From contig NZ_APHW01000025.1 of assembly GCF_002741985.1 (NCBI RefSeq), positions 1 through 52,525 on the forward strand: 52,525 nucleotides of DNA. Direction: 5' to 3'. Below, in pieces: positions 42,554-51,764 of the stretch. Both the position numbers and the translations under genes were made by a program. Source of the stretch: Vibrio rotiferianus CAIM 577 = LMG 21460. Lineage in GTDB: Bacteria; Pseudomonadota; Gammaproteobacteria; Enterobacterales; Vibrionaceae. The notes under the pieces were generated by a model. That model searched no databases. It saw only the letters and a list, made by a program, of their open reading frames with translations, and was not told the origin of the DNA. How positions within the stretch are numbered: the stretch's first letter is position 1; each line of letters begins with the position of its first letter.

Positions 42554-42579
42554 AAAGGCTGGATTAACCAGCCTTTTTT
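42554..42579. terminator. Terminator between the 68-residue gene and ubiI
   Basis: A 9-bp stem AAAGGCTGG (42554-42562) with CCAGCCTTT (42568-42576), loop ATTAA, followed by TTT on the plus strand. On the minus strand it also has a short T-run, so it may serve ubiI. Confidence 0.85.
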
Positions 42580-42610
42580 GTGTCTTTTATTCGCCAAGCG
42601 AGAGAGGCGT

Positions 42611-43819
42611 TTATTGACGCGCTAGTTCCGGCAAATTGCCTTTCAACCCCAATGCACGTTTCATGATTTCGTCTTTTGCACCGGGCAGTTGCCCTGCTAG
42701 GCTCAAACCAATACCACGAACCAGCTTCTTGGCAGGATTCTCACCGGAGAACAGGTCACGGAAGCCTTGCATTGCCGCTATCATTTTTGCTGCTTCAGCT
42801 TTACGCCAGCGTTCGTAACCACGCAGGTTACGTTTGGATCCAATGTCTTGTCCTTGTTTCCACAACGCCAACACTTCTTGTGCTAAGCTAGCTGCATCCA
42901 ATAAACCAAGGTTTACCCCCTGCCCTGCAAGTGGGTGAATGGTATGCGCTGCATCGCCAACCAACGCCACGCGTTCAACCACAAAGTCACGTGCGTAACG
43001 CATCTTAAGTGGGAATGCCGCACGTTCGCCAACCACTTCACACAAACCTAAACGCACATCAAACTCACTAGTTAATGCTTTATTGAACTCTTGTTCGTTC
43101 ATCGCCAACAGTTGCTCTGCACGATTTGGTTCGGTTGACCAAACAATCGAACACATGTGTGGGTCAGACATCGGAAGGAACGCCAATGGACCATGCGGTG
43201 TAAAGATCTGGCGCGCAACGCTGCTGTGCGGATCAGCGGTTTTTACGTTCGCAACAAGTGCGCTATGACCGTAATCCCAATGTGTCAGAGGGATATCCAT
43301 TTGGTTACGTAGCCAAGAGTTTGCGCCATCTGCACCAACGACCAACTTAGCTGTCATAGCTTGACCATTGTCGAGCGTTAGCCAGCTTTCTTGCTCACCG
43401 ACCGCAAGTGTTGCACAACGAGCAGGCATAAACAGCGTTACGTTATCCAGCTTTTGTACTTGCTCTAACAACGCTAACTGAATCACACGGTTTTCAACGA
43501 TATGACCGAGATCCGGCTGAGCCATGCTTTGCGCATCAAATGCGATATTGGCGAAGCTGTCTTGCTCCCATACTTCCATCGCGTAGTACGGTGACGCTCG
43601 ACGCTGCTCAATGCCTTGCCATGCACCAAGGTTGCGAAGGATAGTTTCACTTGAACGACTTAACGCCGATACGCGAACGTCTGGCAGTTCATTTAAGGTG
43701 TCGTTTGGTACTGCGCCTTCGATAACGGCTACACGCACGTCACTATCCTTAAAAGCGGCAGCCAATGCTAAACCTACCATTCCACCGCCGATGATGGCGA
43801 TATCTACACTTTGCATCAT
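42611..43819 (-). CDS. ubiI: 2-octaprenylphenol 5-hydroxylase UbiI (VisC)
   Basis: FAD monooxygenase that hydroxylates C5 of the ubiquinone ring. It has 402 residues: N-terminal FAD motif IIGGGMVGLALA, the EVWEQDSFANIAFDAQSM block, DGANSWLRN, and second FAD motif GDAAHTIHPLAGQGVNLG. The sequence matches UbiI better than its paralogue UbiH, encoded just upstream. It is the last gene of ygfB-ubiH-ubiI. Confidence 0.95.
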   Translation of the reverse strand: MMQSVDIAIIGGGMVGLALAAAFKDSDVRVAVIEGAVPNDTLNELPDVRVSALSRSSETILRNLGAWQGIEQRRASPYYAMEVWEQDSFANIAFDAQSMAQPDLGHIVENRVIQLALLEQVQKLDNVTLFMPARCATLAVGEQESWLTLDNGQAMTAKLVVGADGANSWLRNQMDIPLTHWDYGHSALVANVKTADPHSSVARQIFTPHGPLAFLPMSDPHMCSIVWSTEPNRAEQLLAMNEQEFNKALTSEFDVRLGLCEVVGERAAFPLKMRYARDFVVERVALVGDAAHTIHPLAGQGVNLGLLDAASLAQEVLALWKQGQDIGSKRNLRGYERWRKAEAAKMIAAMQGFRDLFSGENPAKKLVRGIGLSLAGQLPGAKDEIMKRALGLKGNLPELARQ

Positions 43820-43847
43820 TGCTTTTTGTTACCTAATTCGTTGCCGT

Positions 43848-45026
43848 TTATCGTTTCACTAAGCCAAGTGTATGGCGTAGCAGCGGCTGCTTAAAAGTAG
43901 AAAGGTTATCCATCGTTGCGAGGGCAAGGTTACGCCCGATTCGCATCGCAGGTAAATCATTTGAGAAAATATGCACCAGAGAGCTTGTTAGCCAAATCGT
44001 TTCGCTGCGATCGTCTTCACGGCGTTGGCTAAATCGCATTAATCCTTGATAACAGCCTACATCTTGGCGTTGCTTAACGAGCTCTTCCGCTAGCGATGCC
44101 ACATCGCGAATACCAAGGTTGAAGCCTTGCCCTGCAATAGGGTGTAGCGTTTGTGCAGCATTGCCGACAATAGCAAAGCGGTGCGAAATGTTTTGCTTAC
44201 GATGACGCAGAAGAAGTGGGTAGCTCGCGCGTTGTCCAACTTTTTGCATCGCTCCTAGTCGCCAGCCAAAATCGCTCTGCAAGCGCTCAAGAAACTCTGC
44301 ATCGGACAAGTTCACCACGGTTTGCGCCTCTTCAGGACGCAAACACCACACTAACGACATACGGTTGTCACTCATCGGCAGTAGTGCGACGGGACCATTC
44401 TCGGTAAAACGTTCAAAAGCGCGACCTTGATGAGGCTCTTGCGTCACAATATTCGCAATCACTGCCACTTGGTCGAAATCATGCTCAGACAGCTCTAAAC
44501 CGATTTGCTGACAACATTGTGATACTGCGCCATCGGCAGCAACCAGCAACTTCGCTTCCAGCTTCTCACCGCTGCTCAGTTCAATGTGTGCTTTGTCTTG
44601 CTCACGCTCGATGTTCGCAACCGAATCAGGGCAAAACAGAGTGATCGCCTCACTCTTATCTAAAAGATCTTGGTAGACACGGCCGACATCGGCGAGTTCC
44701 ACTACGTAACCAAGCGCTTCAACGCCAACTTCTTGCTTGGTAATCTCGGTCATTCCCGCATGAGAGCGGTCAGAAACATGAATATGTTCAATTGGGGTAG
44801 CACAAGGCTCGATGGCAGACCACAACTGTAAGTGACGCAGAATATTGACCGTGCCGTAAGACAGGGCAATCGAGCGAGAATCAAACCCCGGATGTTCTTC
44901 CGACAGGGCTTTAAAAGGCTCGACTACTGCTATTTGCAGCGCACCTTTGGATAAACGATCGATTGCTAATGCAAGCGTAGCACCTGCCATAGCACCACCA
45001 GCAATTACAACGTCATATTGCCTCAT
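43848..45026 (-). CDS. ubiH: 2-octaprenyl-6-methoxyphenol hydroxylase UbiH
   Basis: FAD monooxygenase of aerobic ubiquinone synthesis (C1 hydroxylation). It has 392 residues: N-terminal VIAGGAMAGATLALAI, the substrate-side DSRSIALSYGTVNIL block, and second FAD motif GNAAQTLHPIAGQGFNLG, where Asn and Gln take the place of Asp and His in UbiI. It lies 28 bases before ubiI and only 41 bases after ygfB; pepP, which occupies this gap in E. coli, is absent here. Confidence 0.95.
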   Translation of the reverse strand: MRQYDVVIAGGAMAGATLALAIDRLSKGALQIAVVEPFKALSEEHPGFDSRSIALSYGTVNILRHLQLWSAIEPCATPIEHIHVSDRSHAGMTEITKQEVGVEALGYVVELADVGRVYQDLLDKSEAITLFCPDSVANIEREQDKAHIELSSGEKLEAKLLVAADGAVSQCCQQIGLELSEHDFDQVAVIANIVTQEPHQGRAFERFTENGPVALLPMSDNRMSLVWCLRPEEAQTVVNLSDAEFLERLQSDFGWRLGAMQKVGQRASYPLLLRHRKQNISHRFAIVGNAAQTLHPIAGQGFNLGIRDVASLAEELVKQRQDVGCYQGLMRFSQRREDDRSETIWLTSSLVHIFSNDLPAMRIGRNLALATMDNLSTFKQPLLRHTLGLVKR

Positions 45027-45067
45027 GCTAACCTCTAGAAGCTGTTCGATGATTGGAAACGATGTGT

Positions 45068-45646
45068 TTAATGAATCGTTGGTTTGTTTTCATTACTTTC
45101 TGGACGAGCTCCGAATTCAGCATGAATAGTAAGTACGCACGCTTTTATGTGTTCAATCACTTGTTCTAGCAATTGAGCTTGCTCACCTAGGTCATCATCT
45201 TCATCAATGCCTAACTTCGCGATTTCTTCTAGATCAGCCAATGCCTCTTTTACATCATCGGACGCTTTGTTCAAGGCAATTCCAGCCAGGCCAAGTCCAG
45301 AGATAAAGTGATTAACGAAATCTGATACGCTATCCGCTAAAGCGAACAAGCCCTCTTCACCGACTTCATCAGGAAGCAGCAAAGATAATTCCATTGACGT
45401 ACCAGTGAGTTCATCTACAGTCACTTTGAATATACTTTGTGCTAACGCAAGTGCGGTTGTCGGCCACCCCATGCCATCATTAGTGTAATCAAACAAAATT
45501 GGTTGCCAGGTCTGGTCGTTGATCGCCAATCCACCGCTTAGCATACCAACAAGTAAACCGTGTAATTCTGCCGGCGTTACTGCAAGACTTGCGGAACTTA
45601 GCTCAGCAGCGATGGATTGGTATTCAGGGAGGGTGATTTCACTCAT
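45068..45646 (-). CDS. ygfB: YgfB family protein (UPF0149)
   Basis: Conserved acidic, mostly helical protein of 192 residues with [31 protein letters not shown] near the N-terminus and [16 protein letters not shown] in the middle. Its function is not firmly known. In Pseudomonas a homologue affects expression of a peptidoglycan-recycling enzyme. It stands at the head of the ubiH-ubiI run and is divergent from zapA, the order known in E. coli. Confidence 0.92.
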   Translation of the reverse strand: MSEITLPEYQSIAAELSSASLAVTPAELHGLLVGMLSGGLAINDQTWQPILFDYTNDGMGWPTTALALAQSIFKVTVDELTGTSMELSLLLPDEVGEEGLFALADSVSDFVNHFISGLGLAGIALNKASDDVKEALADLEEIAKLGIDEDDDLGEQAQLLEQVIEHIKACVLTIHAEFGARPESNENKPTIH

Positions 45647-45804
45647 AATCTTGGCTCATTCTTCATAATCGTGTTTTGATATATCCTACCATCAAGCATA
45701 GTTCGCTGAAACGGCAATCAATTTCAAATTTGACCACCATTTATCCAATTTGCCCATTTCCTGTGTCATCACTTCATCATTTAACAATCTAACGAGGGAA
45801 ATGC

Positions 45805-45833
45805 TTGAATCTTAATAGAGGTTTTCCTATAGT
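45805..45833 (+). promoter_or_regulatory. Sigma-70 promoter for zapA (and 6S RNA read-through)
   Basis: TTGAAT (45805-45810), 17-bp spacer, TATAGT (45828-45833). In E. coli 6S RNA has a distal promoter upstream of its neighbour gene, and this one could serve the same role. Confidence 0.65.
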
Positions 45834-45895
45834 TTCCCCCTCGGTAGTTGTAGACAACAATACCTTAGATAGCGTGATAACAGAGTTTATTCATC

Positions 45896-46204
45896 ATGAG
45901 CAACCAAGCGGTCGACGTTGAAATTCTTGGCAAAATGACACGAGTGAATTGTCCTGCTGGACAAGAAGAATCGCTCATTGCTGCGGCAAAAGATCTCGAT
46001 CGTCGATTGAACGAGATGAAAGAACGTACTAAGGTAAGCAATGAAATTCAGCTACTGACTTTTGCTGCATTGAATATTAGCCACGAACTTCAAACTAAAT
46101 CCTATGAAGCTAATGGCCAGCAGCAAGAAATCACTGAGCGAATGGAAGAGCTCACTGCATCGTTAGACGATGCACTTAGCAAAGTAAAGCAAGGACAGCA
46201 GTAA
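45896..46204 (+). CDS. zapA: Cell division protein ZapA
   Basis: Cytoplasmic protein that bundles FtsZ filaments at the Z-ring. It has 102 residues: N-terminal head with VDVEILGKMTRVNCPAGQEESL and a long C-terminal coiled coil (about 50-100). It immediately precedes the 6S RNA gene, as in E. coli. Confidence 0.95.
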   Translation: MSNQAVDVEILGKMTRVNCPAGQEESLIAAAKDLDRRLNEMKERTKVSNEIQLLTFAALNISHELQTKSYEANGQQQEITERMEELTASLDDALSKVKQGQQ

Positions 46205-46211
46205 TTACCAA

Positions 46212-46396
46212 ATTTACCCTGGGGTGTTCGTCAGCAGGATTTAAGTCCCTGAGCCGATAAGCAATACCAAAGGGTTAGTACTTGATAGCTATTGAGCAAG
46301 CTTGGCATGCACCGAGAAGCCTACGGTTATCATTGCTGATCCGCCTTGAACCAGCTGGTTCAAGGGCCACAATCCTCAACGGCACCCTGGGGTATC
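46212..46396 (+). ncRNA. ssrS: 6S RNA
   Basis: About 185-nt RNA that binds sigma-70 RNA polymerase by mimicking an open promoter. The two ends pair (ACCCTGGGGTGTTCG and CACCCTGGGGTATCC regions), and the family blocks AGTCCCTGAGCCGATA, CATGCACCGAGAAGCCT and CCTTGAACCAGCTGGTTCAAGGG are present in order. It lies between zapA and fau, the conserved position. The ends are estimated to within a few bases. Confidence 0.95.
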
Positions 46397-46402
46397 CTCT
46401 CC

Positions 46403-46996
46403 ATGTCAGATCTATCACGACAAGACTTTCGAAAACTCATCCGCGAAAAACGCAACGCACTGTGCAGTGATACTCAGTTCCAAGCTGGACTTGATCTCCT
46501 TAAACAATTCTCACAATTGTCTGAAATACAAAGCGCACAGCACATCGCAATTTATCTTTCTGCTGATGGTGAATTAGATACCAAACCTCTCATTGAATGG
46601 CTATGGCAGCAAGGTAAGTCGATTTACCTGCCAGTGATTCATCCTTTTTCCAAAGGTCAATTACTCTTCCTGCAGTATTTAAATAATGACCAGTTGGTGT
46701 ACAACAAATACGGAATATTAGAACCTGCACTTGATATTCGCCATATCAAACCAGTTCGCGAACTCGATTTAATCTGCACGCCTTTGGTAGGCTTTGACAG
46801 TGTTGGGCACCGCCTAGGAATGGGCGGCGGCTATTACGACCGAACACTTTCGCACTGGTTTAGCACAGGCGAAGGTGCAAAACCTATCGGTATCGCCCAC
46901 GATTGCCAGCATGTTGAGCGCTTGCCAGTTGAAAGTTGGGACATTCCTTTGCCAAAGATCGTGACACCAAGCCAAATCTGGCAATGGGAAATCTAG
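46403..46996 (+). CDS. fau: 5-formyltetrahydrofolate cyclo-ligase
   Basis: ATP-dependent conversion of 5-formyltetrahydrofolate to 5,10-methenyltetrahydrofolate. From ATG 46403 it is 197 residues, with the N-terminal RQDFRKLIREKRNAL, central DLICTPLVGFDSVGHRLGMGGGYYDR and a C-terminal HDCQHVERLPVESWDIPL. Its ATG is about 7 bases after the 6S RNA end, and no good Shine-Dalgarno sequence is seen. Co-transcription with 6S RNA, as in E. coli, is likely. A longer frame from 46346 lies inside 6S RNA and is rejected. Confidence 0.94.
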   Translation: MSDLSRQDFRKLIREKRNALCSDTQFQAGLDLLKQFSQLSEIQSAQHIAIYLSADGELDTKPLIEWLWQQGKSIYLPVIHPFSKGQLLFLQYLNNDQLVYNKYGILEPALDIRHIKPVRELDLICTPLVGFDSVGHRLGMGGGYYDRTLSHWFSTGEGAKPIGIAHDCQHVERLPVESWDIPLPKIVTPSQIWQWEI

Positions 46997-47054
46997 CACG
47001 TTACCGCTATAATCACGCCGCAAACGTTAAAGAACATCTATGCAGGAGATAGGC

Positions 47055-47711
47055 ATGACTCAAGATGAAATGAAAAAAGCGGCTGGTTGGGCAGCACTTA
47101 AATATGTTGAAAAAGGCAGCATTGTCGGTGTTGGTACTGGCTCTACCGTGAATCACTTCATCGATGCCCTAGGTAGCATCAAAGACGATATTAAAGGCGC
47201 AGTGTCTAGCTCTGTTGCTTCTACTGAGCGTCTAAAAGAACTTGGTATTGAAGTTTACGAGTGTAACGATGTAGCTAAACTCGATGTCTACGTTGATGGT
47301 GCTGATGAAATCAATGCCGCTCGTGACATGATCAAAGGCGGTGGCGCAGCACTAACGCGTGAAAAAATCGTGGCGGCTATCTCAGATAAATTCGTATGTA
47401 TTGTTGACGGCACAAAAGCAGTTGACGTACTTGGCCAATTCCCACTTCCAGTAGAAGTTATCCCAATGGCACGCTCTTACGTTGCTCGCGAGTTGGTGAA
47501 GCTCGGTGGTGATCCTGCATACCGTGAAGGTGTTATCACTGATAACGGCAACGTGATTCTAGACGTGCACAACATGCAAATCACGAACCCGAAAGAGATG
47601 GAAGACAAGATCAACGGCATTGCTGGTGTAGTAACGGTTGGTCTATTCGCTCACCGTGGTGCAGATGTGGTTATCACAGGAACACCAGAAGGTGCGAAAA
47701 TAGAAGAATAA
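47055..47711 (+). CDS. rpiA: Ribose-5-phosphate isomerase A
   Basis: Interconverts ribose 5-phosphate and ribulose 5-phosphate. From ATG 47055 it is 218 residues: phosphate-binding [12 protein letters not shown], catalytic [11 protein letters not shown] and [13 protein letters not shown], and C-terminal [17 protein letters not shown]. The chosen ATG has AGGAGATAGG upstream; an ATG five codons earlier (47040) does not. A strong terminator follows. Confidence 0.98.
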   Translation: MTQDEMKKAAGWAALKYVEKGSIVGVGTGSTVNHFIDALGSIKDDIKGAVSSSVASTERLKELGIEVYECNDVAKLDVYVDGADEINAARDMIKGGGAALTREKIVAAISDKFVCIVDGTKAVDVLGQFPLPVEVIPMARSYVARELVKLGGDPAYREGVITDNGNVILDVHNMQITNPKEMEDKINGIAGVVTVGLFAHRGADVVITGTPEGAKIEE

Positions 47712-47750
47712 ATCATTAGATGATCTGAATTTTCTGTTATTTCATTACAG

Positions 47751-47775
47751 ACGGCGCCCTAGGGCGCCGTTTTTT
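47751..47775. terminator. rpiA terminator
   Basis: A perfect 20-base palindrome (47751-47770, ACGGCGCCCT and its complement) followed by T6. Confidence 0.92.
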
Positions 47776-47969
47776 CTTCCTTTTTCTAAGAAAAGCATGC
47801 CTTATTCCGTAATTTTCTTACCCAAAGTAAATTTTTTTTGTTACTTTATTGAACAGAAGACGCACAAGGAAACGTTTGTCTTCCGACAAAACTGTTAATT
47901 ATCCCCTTTTTAGTAGTTTTGCTTTATGTGCGCCACATTAGCCCACCTTTCCATTTAAGGACGAGAAAA

Positions 47970-49199
47970 ATGGCCAAAGTTTCACTGGAAAAAGAAAAGA
48001 TTAAGATCCTCTTATTAGAGGGACTCCACCCTTCTTCAGTTGAAGTTCTTCAATCAGCTGGTTATAGCAACATTGAATATCACAAAGGCTCCCTTTCGGA
48101 AGAAGAACTGATCGAAGCAGTTAAAGACGTGCATTTTATCGGTATCCGCTCCCGAACCAACCTATCGGAAGAAGTGATCAATGCGGCAAATAAACTGGTT
48201 GCGATTGGCTGTTTTTGTATCGGTACTAACCAAGTTGATCTAGGTGCGGCATCAAAACGTGGTATCCCCGTATTTAATGCACCTTTCTCAAATACTCGAA
48301 GCGTAGCTGAACTAGTACTTGGGCAAATTTTATTACTTCTGCGTGGTATCCCAGAGAAAAATGCTTTAGCTCACCGTGGCATTTGGAAGAAGAGTGCGGA
48401 CAGCTCATACGAAGCGCGCGGTAAACGTTTAGGCATCATCGGTTATGGTCACATTGGTACTCAGCTAGGTATCATTGCAGAAAACTTGGGGATGCGTGTC
48501 TACTACTATGACATCGAGAATAAGCTGTCATTAGGTAATGCAACACAGGTTCACACAATGAGCGAATTGCTCAACAAGTGTGACGTTATTTCTCTTCATG
48601 TTCCTGAGACACCAGAAACCAAGAATATGATGGGTGAAGAGGAGTTTGCTCGCATGAAGCCAGGAGCGATCTTTATCAACGCAGCTCGCGGTACAGTGGT
48701 TGATATTCCAGCGCTATGCCATAGCCTAGAGTCAGGCCATGTTTCAGGTGCTGCAATTGATGTATTCCCTGTAGAGCCGAAGACGAATAAAGATGCATTT
48801 GAATCGCCACTACAAAAGTTCGACAACGTTATCTTAACACCGCACGTAGGTGGCTCAACGCAGGAAGCACAAGAGAATATCGGTATAGAAGTTGCGGGTA
48901 AACTGGCGAAATACTCTGATAACGGCTCAACGCTATCAAGCGTGAACTTCCCAGAAGTATCATTGCCTGAGCACCGTGAATGTTCACGTCTATTGCACAT
49001 CCACAAAAACCGCCCAGGTATCTTGACGCAAATTAACACCATCTTCGCAGAAGAAGGCATTAACATCGCGGGTCAGTATCTACAAACAGCGGCAGATATC
49101 GGTTATGTAGTTATTGATGTTGAAACTCACCGCTCAGAAGAAGCGCTGGTGAAACTAAAGGGCATTGAAGGCACCATTCGAGCTCGTATTCTTCACTAA
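47970..49199 (+). CDS. serA: D-3-phosphoglycerate dehydrogenase
   Basis: NAD-dependent first step of serine synthesis. From ATG 47970 it is 409 residues: substrate domain with IGIRSRTNLSEEV and GCFCIGTNQVDL, NAD-binding GYGHIGTQLG, catalytic INAARGTVVD, and LTPHVGGST with the active His. A C-terminal ACT domain (about 335-409) normally binds serine as inhibitor. AAGGACGAG precedes the ATG; a frame from 47919 is less likely. The leader from the rpiA terminator is about 190 bases and AT-rich. Confidence 0.97.
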   Translation: MAKVSLEKEKIKILLLEGLHPSSVEVLQSAGYSNIEYHKGSLSEEELIEAVKDVHFIGIRSRTNLSEEVINAANKLVAIGCFCIGTNQVDLGAASKRGIPVFNAPFSNTRSVAELVLGQILLLLRGIPEKNALAHRGIWKKSADSSYEARGKRLGIIGYGHIGTQLGIIAENLGMRVYYYDIENKLSLGNATQVHTMSELLNKCDVISLHVPETPETKNMMGEEEFARMKPGAIFINAARGTVVDIPALCHSLESGHVSGAAIDVFPVEPKTNKDAFESPLQKFDNVILTPHVGGSTQEAQENIGIEVAGKLAKYSDNGSTLSSVNFPEVSLPEHRECSRLLHIHKNRPGILTQINTIFAEEGINIAGQYLQTAADIGYVVIDVETHRSEEALVKLKGIEGTIRARILH

Positions 49200-49217
49200 T
49201 TGCTGACCAGTAAATAC

Positions 49218-49250
49218 ACAAAAGGCAGGGTTACCCTGCCTTTTGTTTTC
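49218..49250. terminator. Bidirectional terminator between serA and yggE
   Basis: A 13-bp stem (49218-49230 with 49234-49246), ACAAAAGGCAGGG and CCCTGCCTTTTGT, with loop TTA. A T-run continues on the right for serA; TTTTGTGT is on the minus strand for the convergent gene. Confidence 0.9.
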
Positions 49251-49274
49251 TAGCCATCGTTACTGAGGTCAGTA

Positions 49275-49967
49275 TTATTTCAGTCTGTAAACCACATCCA
49301 CCTGATCACGAATAACCAAAGTCGAGTCTTGATAGCTATTCGAACTTTGCTTCGCATCCATCGCCATTGATCGCATTAAAATTGGCTGTCCATTCATTTG
49401 GTTATATGAAATCTGCCAAACATCGCCAAGTTTCTTTTCAAACCCAACAGCCAATGATGCCGCTTTTTCTTTCGCATCTTTAATTGCTGCCATGCGTGCT
49501 TTTTGCTGATACTCAGCCTGGTTGCTCACTTTCAACTGAATATTATCAACTTGGTTGATACCGGACTCTAACGCCATGTCCAAGTACTTATTCAGGTTTG
49601 CGAGATCATTGACATTTACATTGATACTGCGTGATGCACGGTAACCAACAAGCTCAGCTTTACCTGATTTAGGGTAATGATATTGCGGCGCCAAATATAG
49701 ATTCGAACTCGTCACATTGTCTTTTGAAAGGCCTGCATCAGATAACTTTTTCAAGAACTCATCAACCGACTTGTCTACTGACTGCTTTGCTTGCTCAGCC
49801 GTCATTGTCGTATCAACGACTTTTACCGAAAAAGTCGCCATATCAGGGGTGGCGACCACTTCACCATATCCAGTGGTAGTTACGTGAGCAAACTCTGGTG
49901 CGTTCGCAAAGACAGATAAACTAGTTAAGCTCAATGCTGAAGCGAGCAGGTAAGACGATAGTTTCAT
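49275..49967 (-). CDS. yggE: SIMPL-domain (DUF541) periplasmic protein, YggE-like
   Basis: Predicted exported protein of 230 residues with a signal peptide (about 1-22, cleavage after SVFA). The mature protein is one SIMPL domain with TTTGYGEVVATPDMATFSV and VGYRASRSINVNV. E. coli YggE has been linked to lower oxidative stress; the mechanism is unknown. It lies next to argP and argO, as in E. coli. Confidence 0.9.
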   Translation of the reverse strand: MKLSSYLLASALSLTSLSVFANAPEFAHVTTTGYGEVVATPDMATFSVKVVDTTMTAEQAKQSVDKSVDEFLKKLSDAGLSKDNVTSSNLYLAPQYHYPKSGKAELVGYRASRSINVNVNDLANLNKYLDMALESGINQVDNIQLKVSNQAEYQQKARMAAIKDAKEKAASLAVGFEKKLGDVWQISYNQMNGQPILMRSMAMDAKQSSNSYQDSTLVIRDQVDVVYRLK

Positions 49968-50073
49968 TATACAAATCCATCCATATTAATATGATTTCAT
50001 CATAGGTAATTCTGGCGAATATCCAAGCATCATCAATCACTTCTAACACAATCCTGACTCAGTAAATAATATG

Positions 50074-50970
50074 TTACTGGGGCAAATTTTGCTGTGCATA
50101 TGACACAATCGCATTAGAGATTTCCTGTAAAACCCCTGTCTCTAATTGCCAATGGTGCCAGTAAATTCGATAGGACATCAAAAAGCCCGGCGTAATATCG
50201 ATCAACTCACCTTTCTCCAGTTCGTCAGTGATCTGCAATCGGGGAATCAAACAATAAGCCACGCCCGCTAACGCCATCTTAAGGAAAGCTTCAGAGCTAC
50301 TGATATTATGGTGGATCACGCTGTCTGGCCTGACATTGAAATGTTCGGTTAAAAACTTCTTGTGTAAATCATCATATTGGTCGTAAGACACCGCAGGTGC
50401 TTTTGCTAAGGTTTGATTGTTTACACCTTCAGAGAAATAGCGTTGATAAAACTCAGGGTTGGCGACACAGACATAATCGATACGTCCAAGATAATCTGCT
50501 CGGCAACCTGGTATTGCTTGAGATTCTAGACTGATCGCCCCAGCTACCTCACCACTTCTAAGTTTTTCAATCGATCGCGATTCACCATAGATAGTTAGCT
50601 TCAACTCCACTTGGCGATGTTTCATCACATCCTGTAATGCTGGTAATAACCAAGTAGCAAGACTATCTGCATTGGTAGCAAGAGATAATTGGACAGGACG
50701 TGTCGACGTGTCGTTTTTCAGCTCAGGAAGAATTTCATGCTCAAGAAGCCTAACACGACGATAAAGTCCAAGCAGCTTCTTACCAATAGGCGTCGGCTTT
50801 GGGGGTTGCTCGCGAACAAGAACCGGCTGAGCAAGATATTTTTCGAGTTGCTTGATACGCTGGGAAATGGCTGATTGTGAAACGAAAAGGTGCTCCGCTG
50901 CTCGGTCAAAACTCCCCTGATGTACCACCGCATCTAAAGCTTCTATCCACTTATAGTCCAATCCTCGCAC
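50074..50970 (-). CDS. argP: LysR-type regulator ArgP (IciA)
   Basis: LysR-family activator that in E. coli turns on argO with arginine and is blocked by lysine. It has 298 residues: N-terminal winged HTH ([31 protein letters not shown], about 12-42) and a C-terminal periplasmic-binding-protein-like effector domain. It is divergent from argO across an AT-rich 140-base region, the layout expected for its target. Confidence 0.93.
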   Translation of the reverse strand: MRGLDYKWIEALDAVVHQGSFDRAAEHLFVSQSAISQRIKQLEKYLAQPVLVREQPPKPTPIGKKLLGLYRRVRLLEHEILPELKNDTSTRPVQLSLATNADSLATWLLPALQDVMKHRQVELKLTIYGESRSIEKLRSGEVAGAISLESQAIPGCRADYLGRIDYVCVANPEFYQRYFSEGVNNQTLAKAPAVSYDQYDDLHKKFLTEHFNVRPDSVIHHNISSSEAFLKMALAGVAYCLIPRLQITDELEKGELIDITPGFLMSYRIYWHHWQLETGVLQEISNAIVSYAQQNLPQ

Positions 50971-51110
50971 GTGTTTTCCTCCCTAATAAACGCCAAAACC
51001 ACGAGATAAGCAAAGCTAATAATATATTAAAATCATTAATTATACTTATTTCAATAAAAGCTTTATCTTCCCTTCCTCTGTTGTTTTATAACTAATTTTT
51101 GAGGTGTGTT
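50971..51110. promoter_or_regulatory. argP-argO divergent regulatory region
   Basis: AT-rich, with TAATAATATATTAAAATCAT and a wide inverted pair AAAGCT (51012-51017) and AGCTTT (51059-51064). Expected to hold the argO promoter and ArgP sites; exact boxes cannot be fixed by eye. Confidence 0.4.
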
Positions 51111-51740
51111 GTGAGCTTTTGGGTGTTATTACAAGGATTCGGTTTAGGTGCGACGATGATCATTCCAATCGGTGCGCAGAATGCATATGTCCTTAACCAA
51201 GGTATTAAGCGCCAACATCACCTGACGACCGCCACCATCTGTAGCATCCTAGATATGCTCTTCATTTCGCTCGGCATTTTCGGTGGCGGCGCGATTCTGT
51301 CACAAAATGAAATCCTGCTGACATCGGTGACATTAGGTGGCATTGCTTTCTTGAGCGTTTACGGCTTATTGTCATTAAAGAGTGCATTCAAACCTGCTGA
51401 CGCTTCGGAGTCGAAAGGTGAAGTGGTTGCACGCGGTCGCCGTACCGTGATTCTTGGCGCACTGGCGGTTACCGTTTTAAACCCACACCTCTACTTGGAT
51501 ACTGTGGTGATCTTAGGTTCGATCGGTGGTCAGTTCGAAGGCAACGATCGCATCGCTTTTGCAATAGGCACTATCATGGCATCGTTTGTATGGTTCTACA
51601 CCTTATCATTAGGAGCAGCGAAACTAGGTCCAACACTCTCAAAACCAAAAGTTAAGAAAGGCATCGATATAGCCGTTGCTACTATGATGTTTACTATCGC
51701 TTTTGTACTTGCGAATGAGTTAGTCACCAAATACTGGTAA
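51111..51740 (+). CDS. argO: Arginine exporter ArgO (LysE family)
   Basis: Inner-membrane exporter of arginine, and in some bacteria lysine. From GTG 51111 it is 209 residues with about six membrane helices. Family motifs include GATMIIPIGAQNAYVLNQGI near the N-terminus and NPHLYLDTVVILGSIGGQ in the middle. GAGG stands 6 bases before the GTG, and a TTG four codons upstream is less likely. It is controlled in E. coli by ArgP, encoded divergently here. Confidence 0.93.
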   Translation: MSFWVLLQGFGLGATMIIPIGAQNAYVLNQGIKRQHHLTTATICSILDMLFISLGIFGGGAILSQNEILLTSVTLGGIAFLSVYGLLSLKSAFKPADASESKGEVVARGRRTVILGALAVTVLNPHLYLDTVVILGSIGGQFEGNDRIAFAIGTIMASFVWFYTLSLGAAKLGPTLSKPKVKKGIDIAVATMMFTIAFVLANELVTKYW

Positions 51741-51764
51741 AGACAAATAGGAAAGAAACACGAC

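Noticed and set aside
42298..42597. 99-codon minus-strand frame opposite the 68-residue gene
   Set aside because: It has no recognisable features and runs through the terminator of the plus-strand gene; the plus-strand gene has the better ribosome site.
48596..49066. 156-codon minus-strand frame inside serA
   Set aside because: It is antisense to the conserved NAD-binding and ACT regions of serA, with no start signal.
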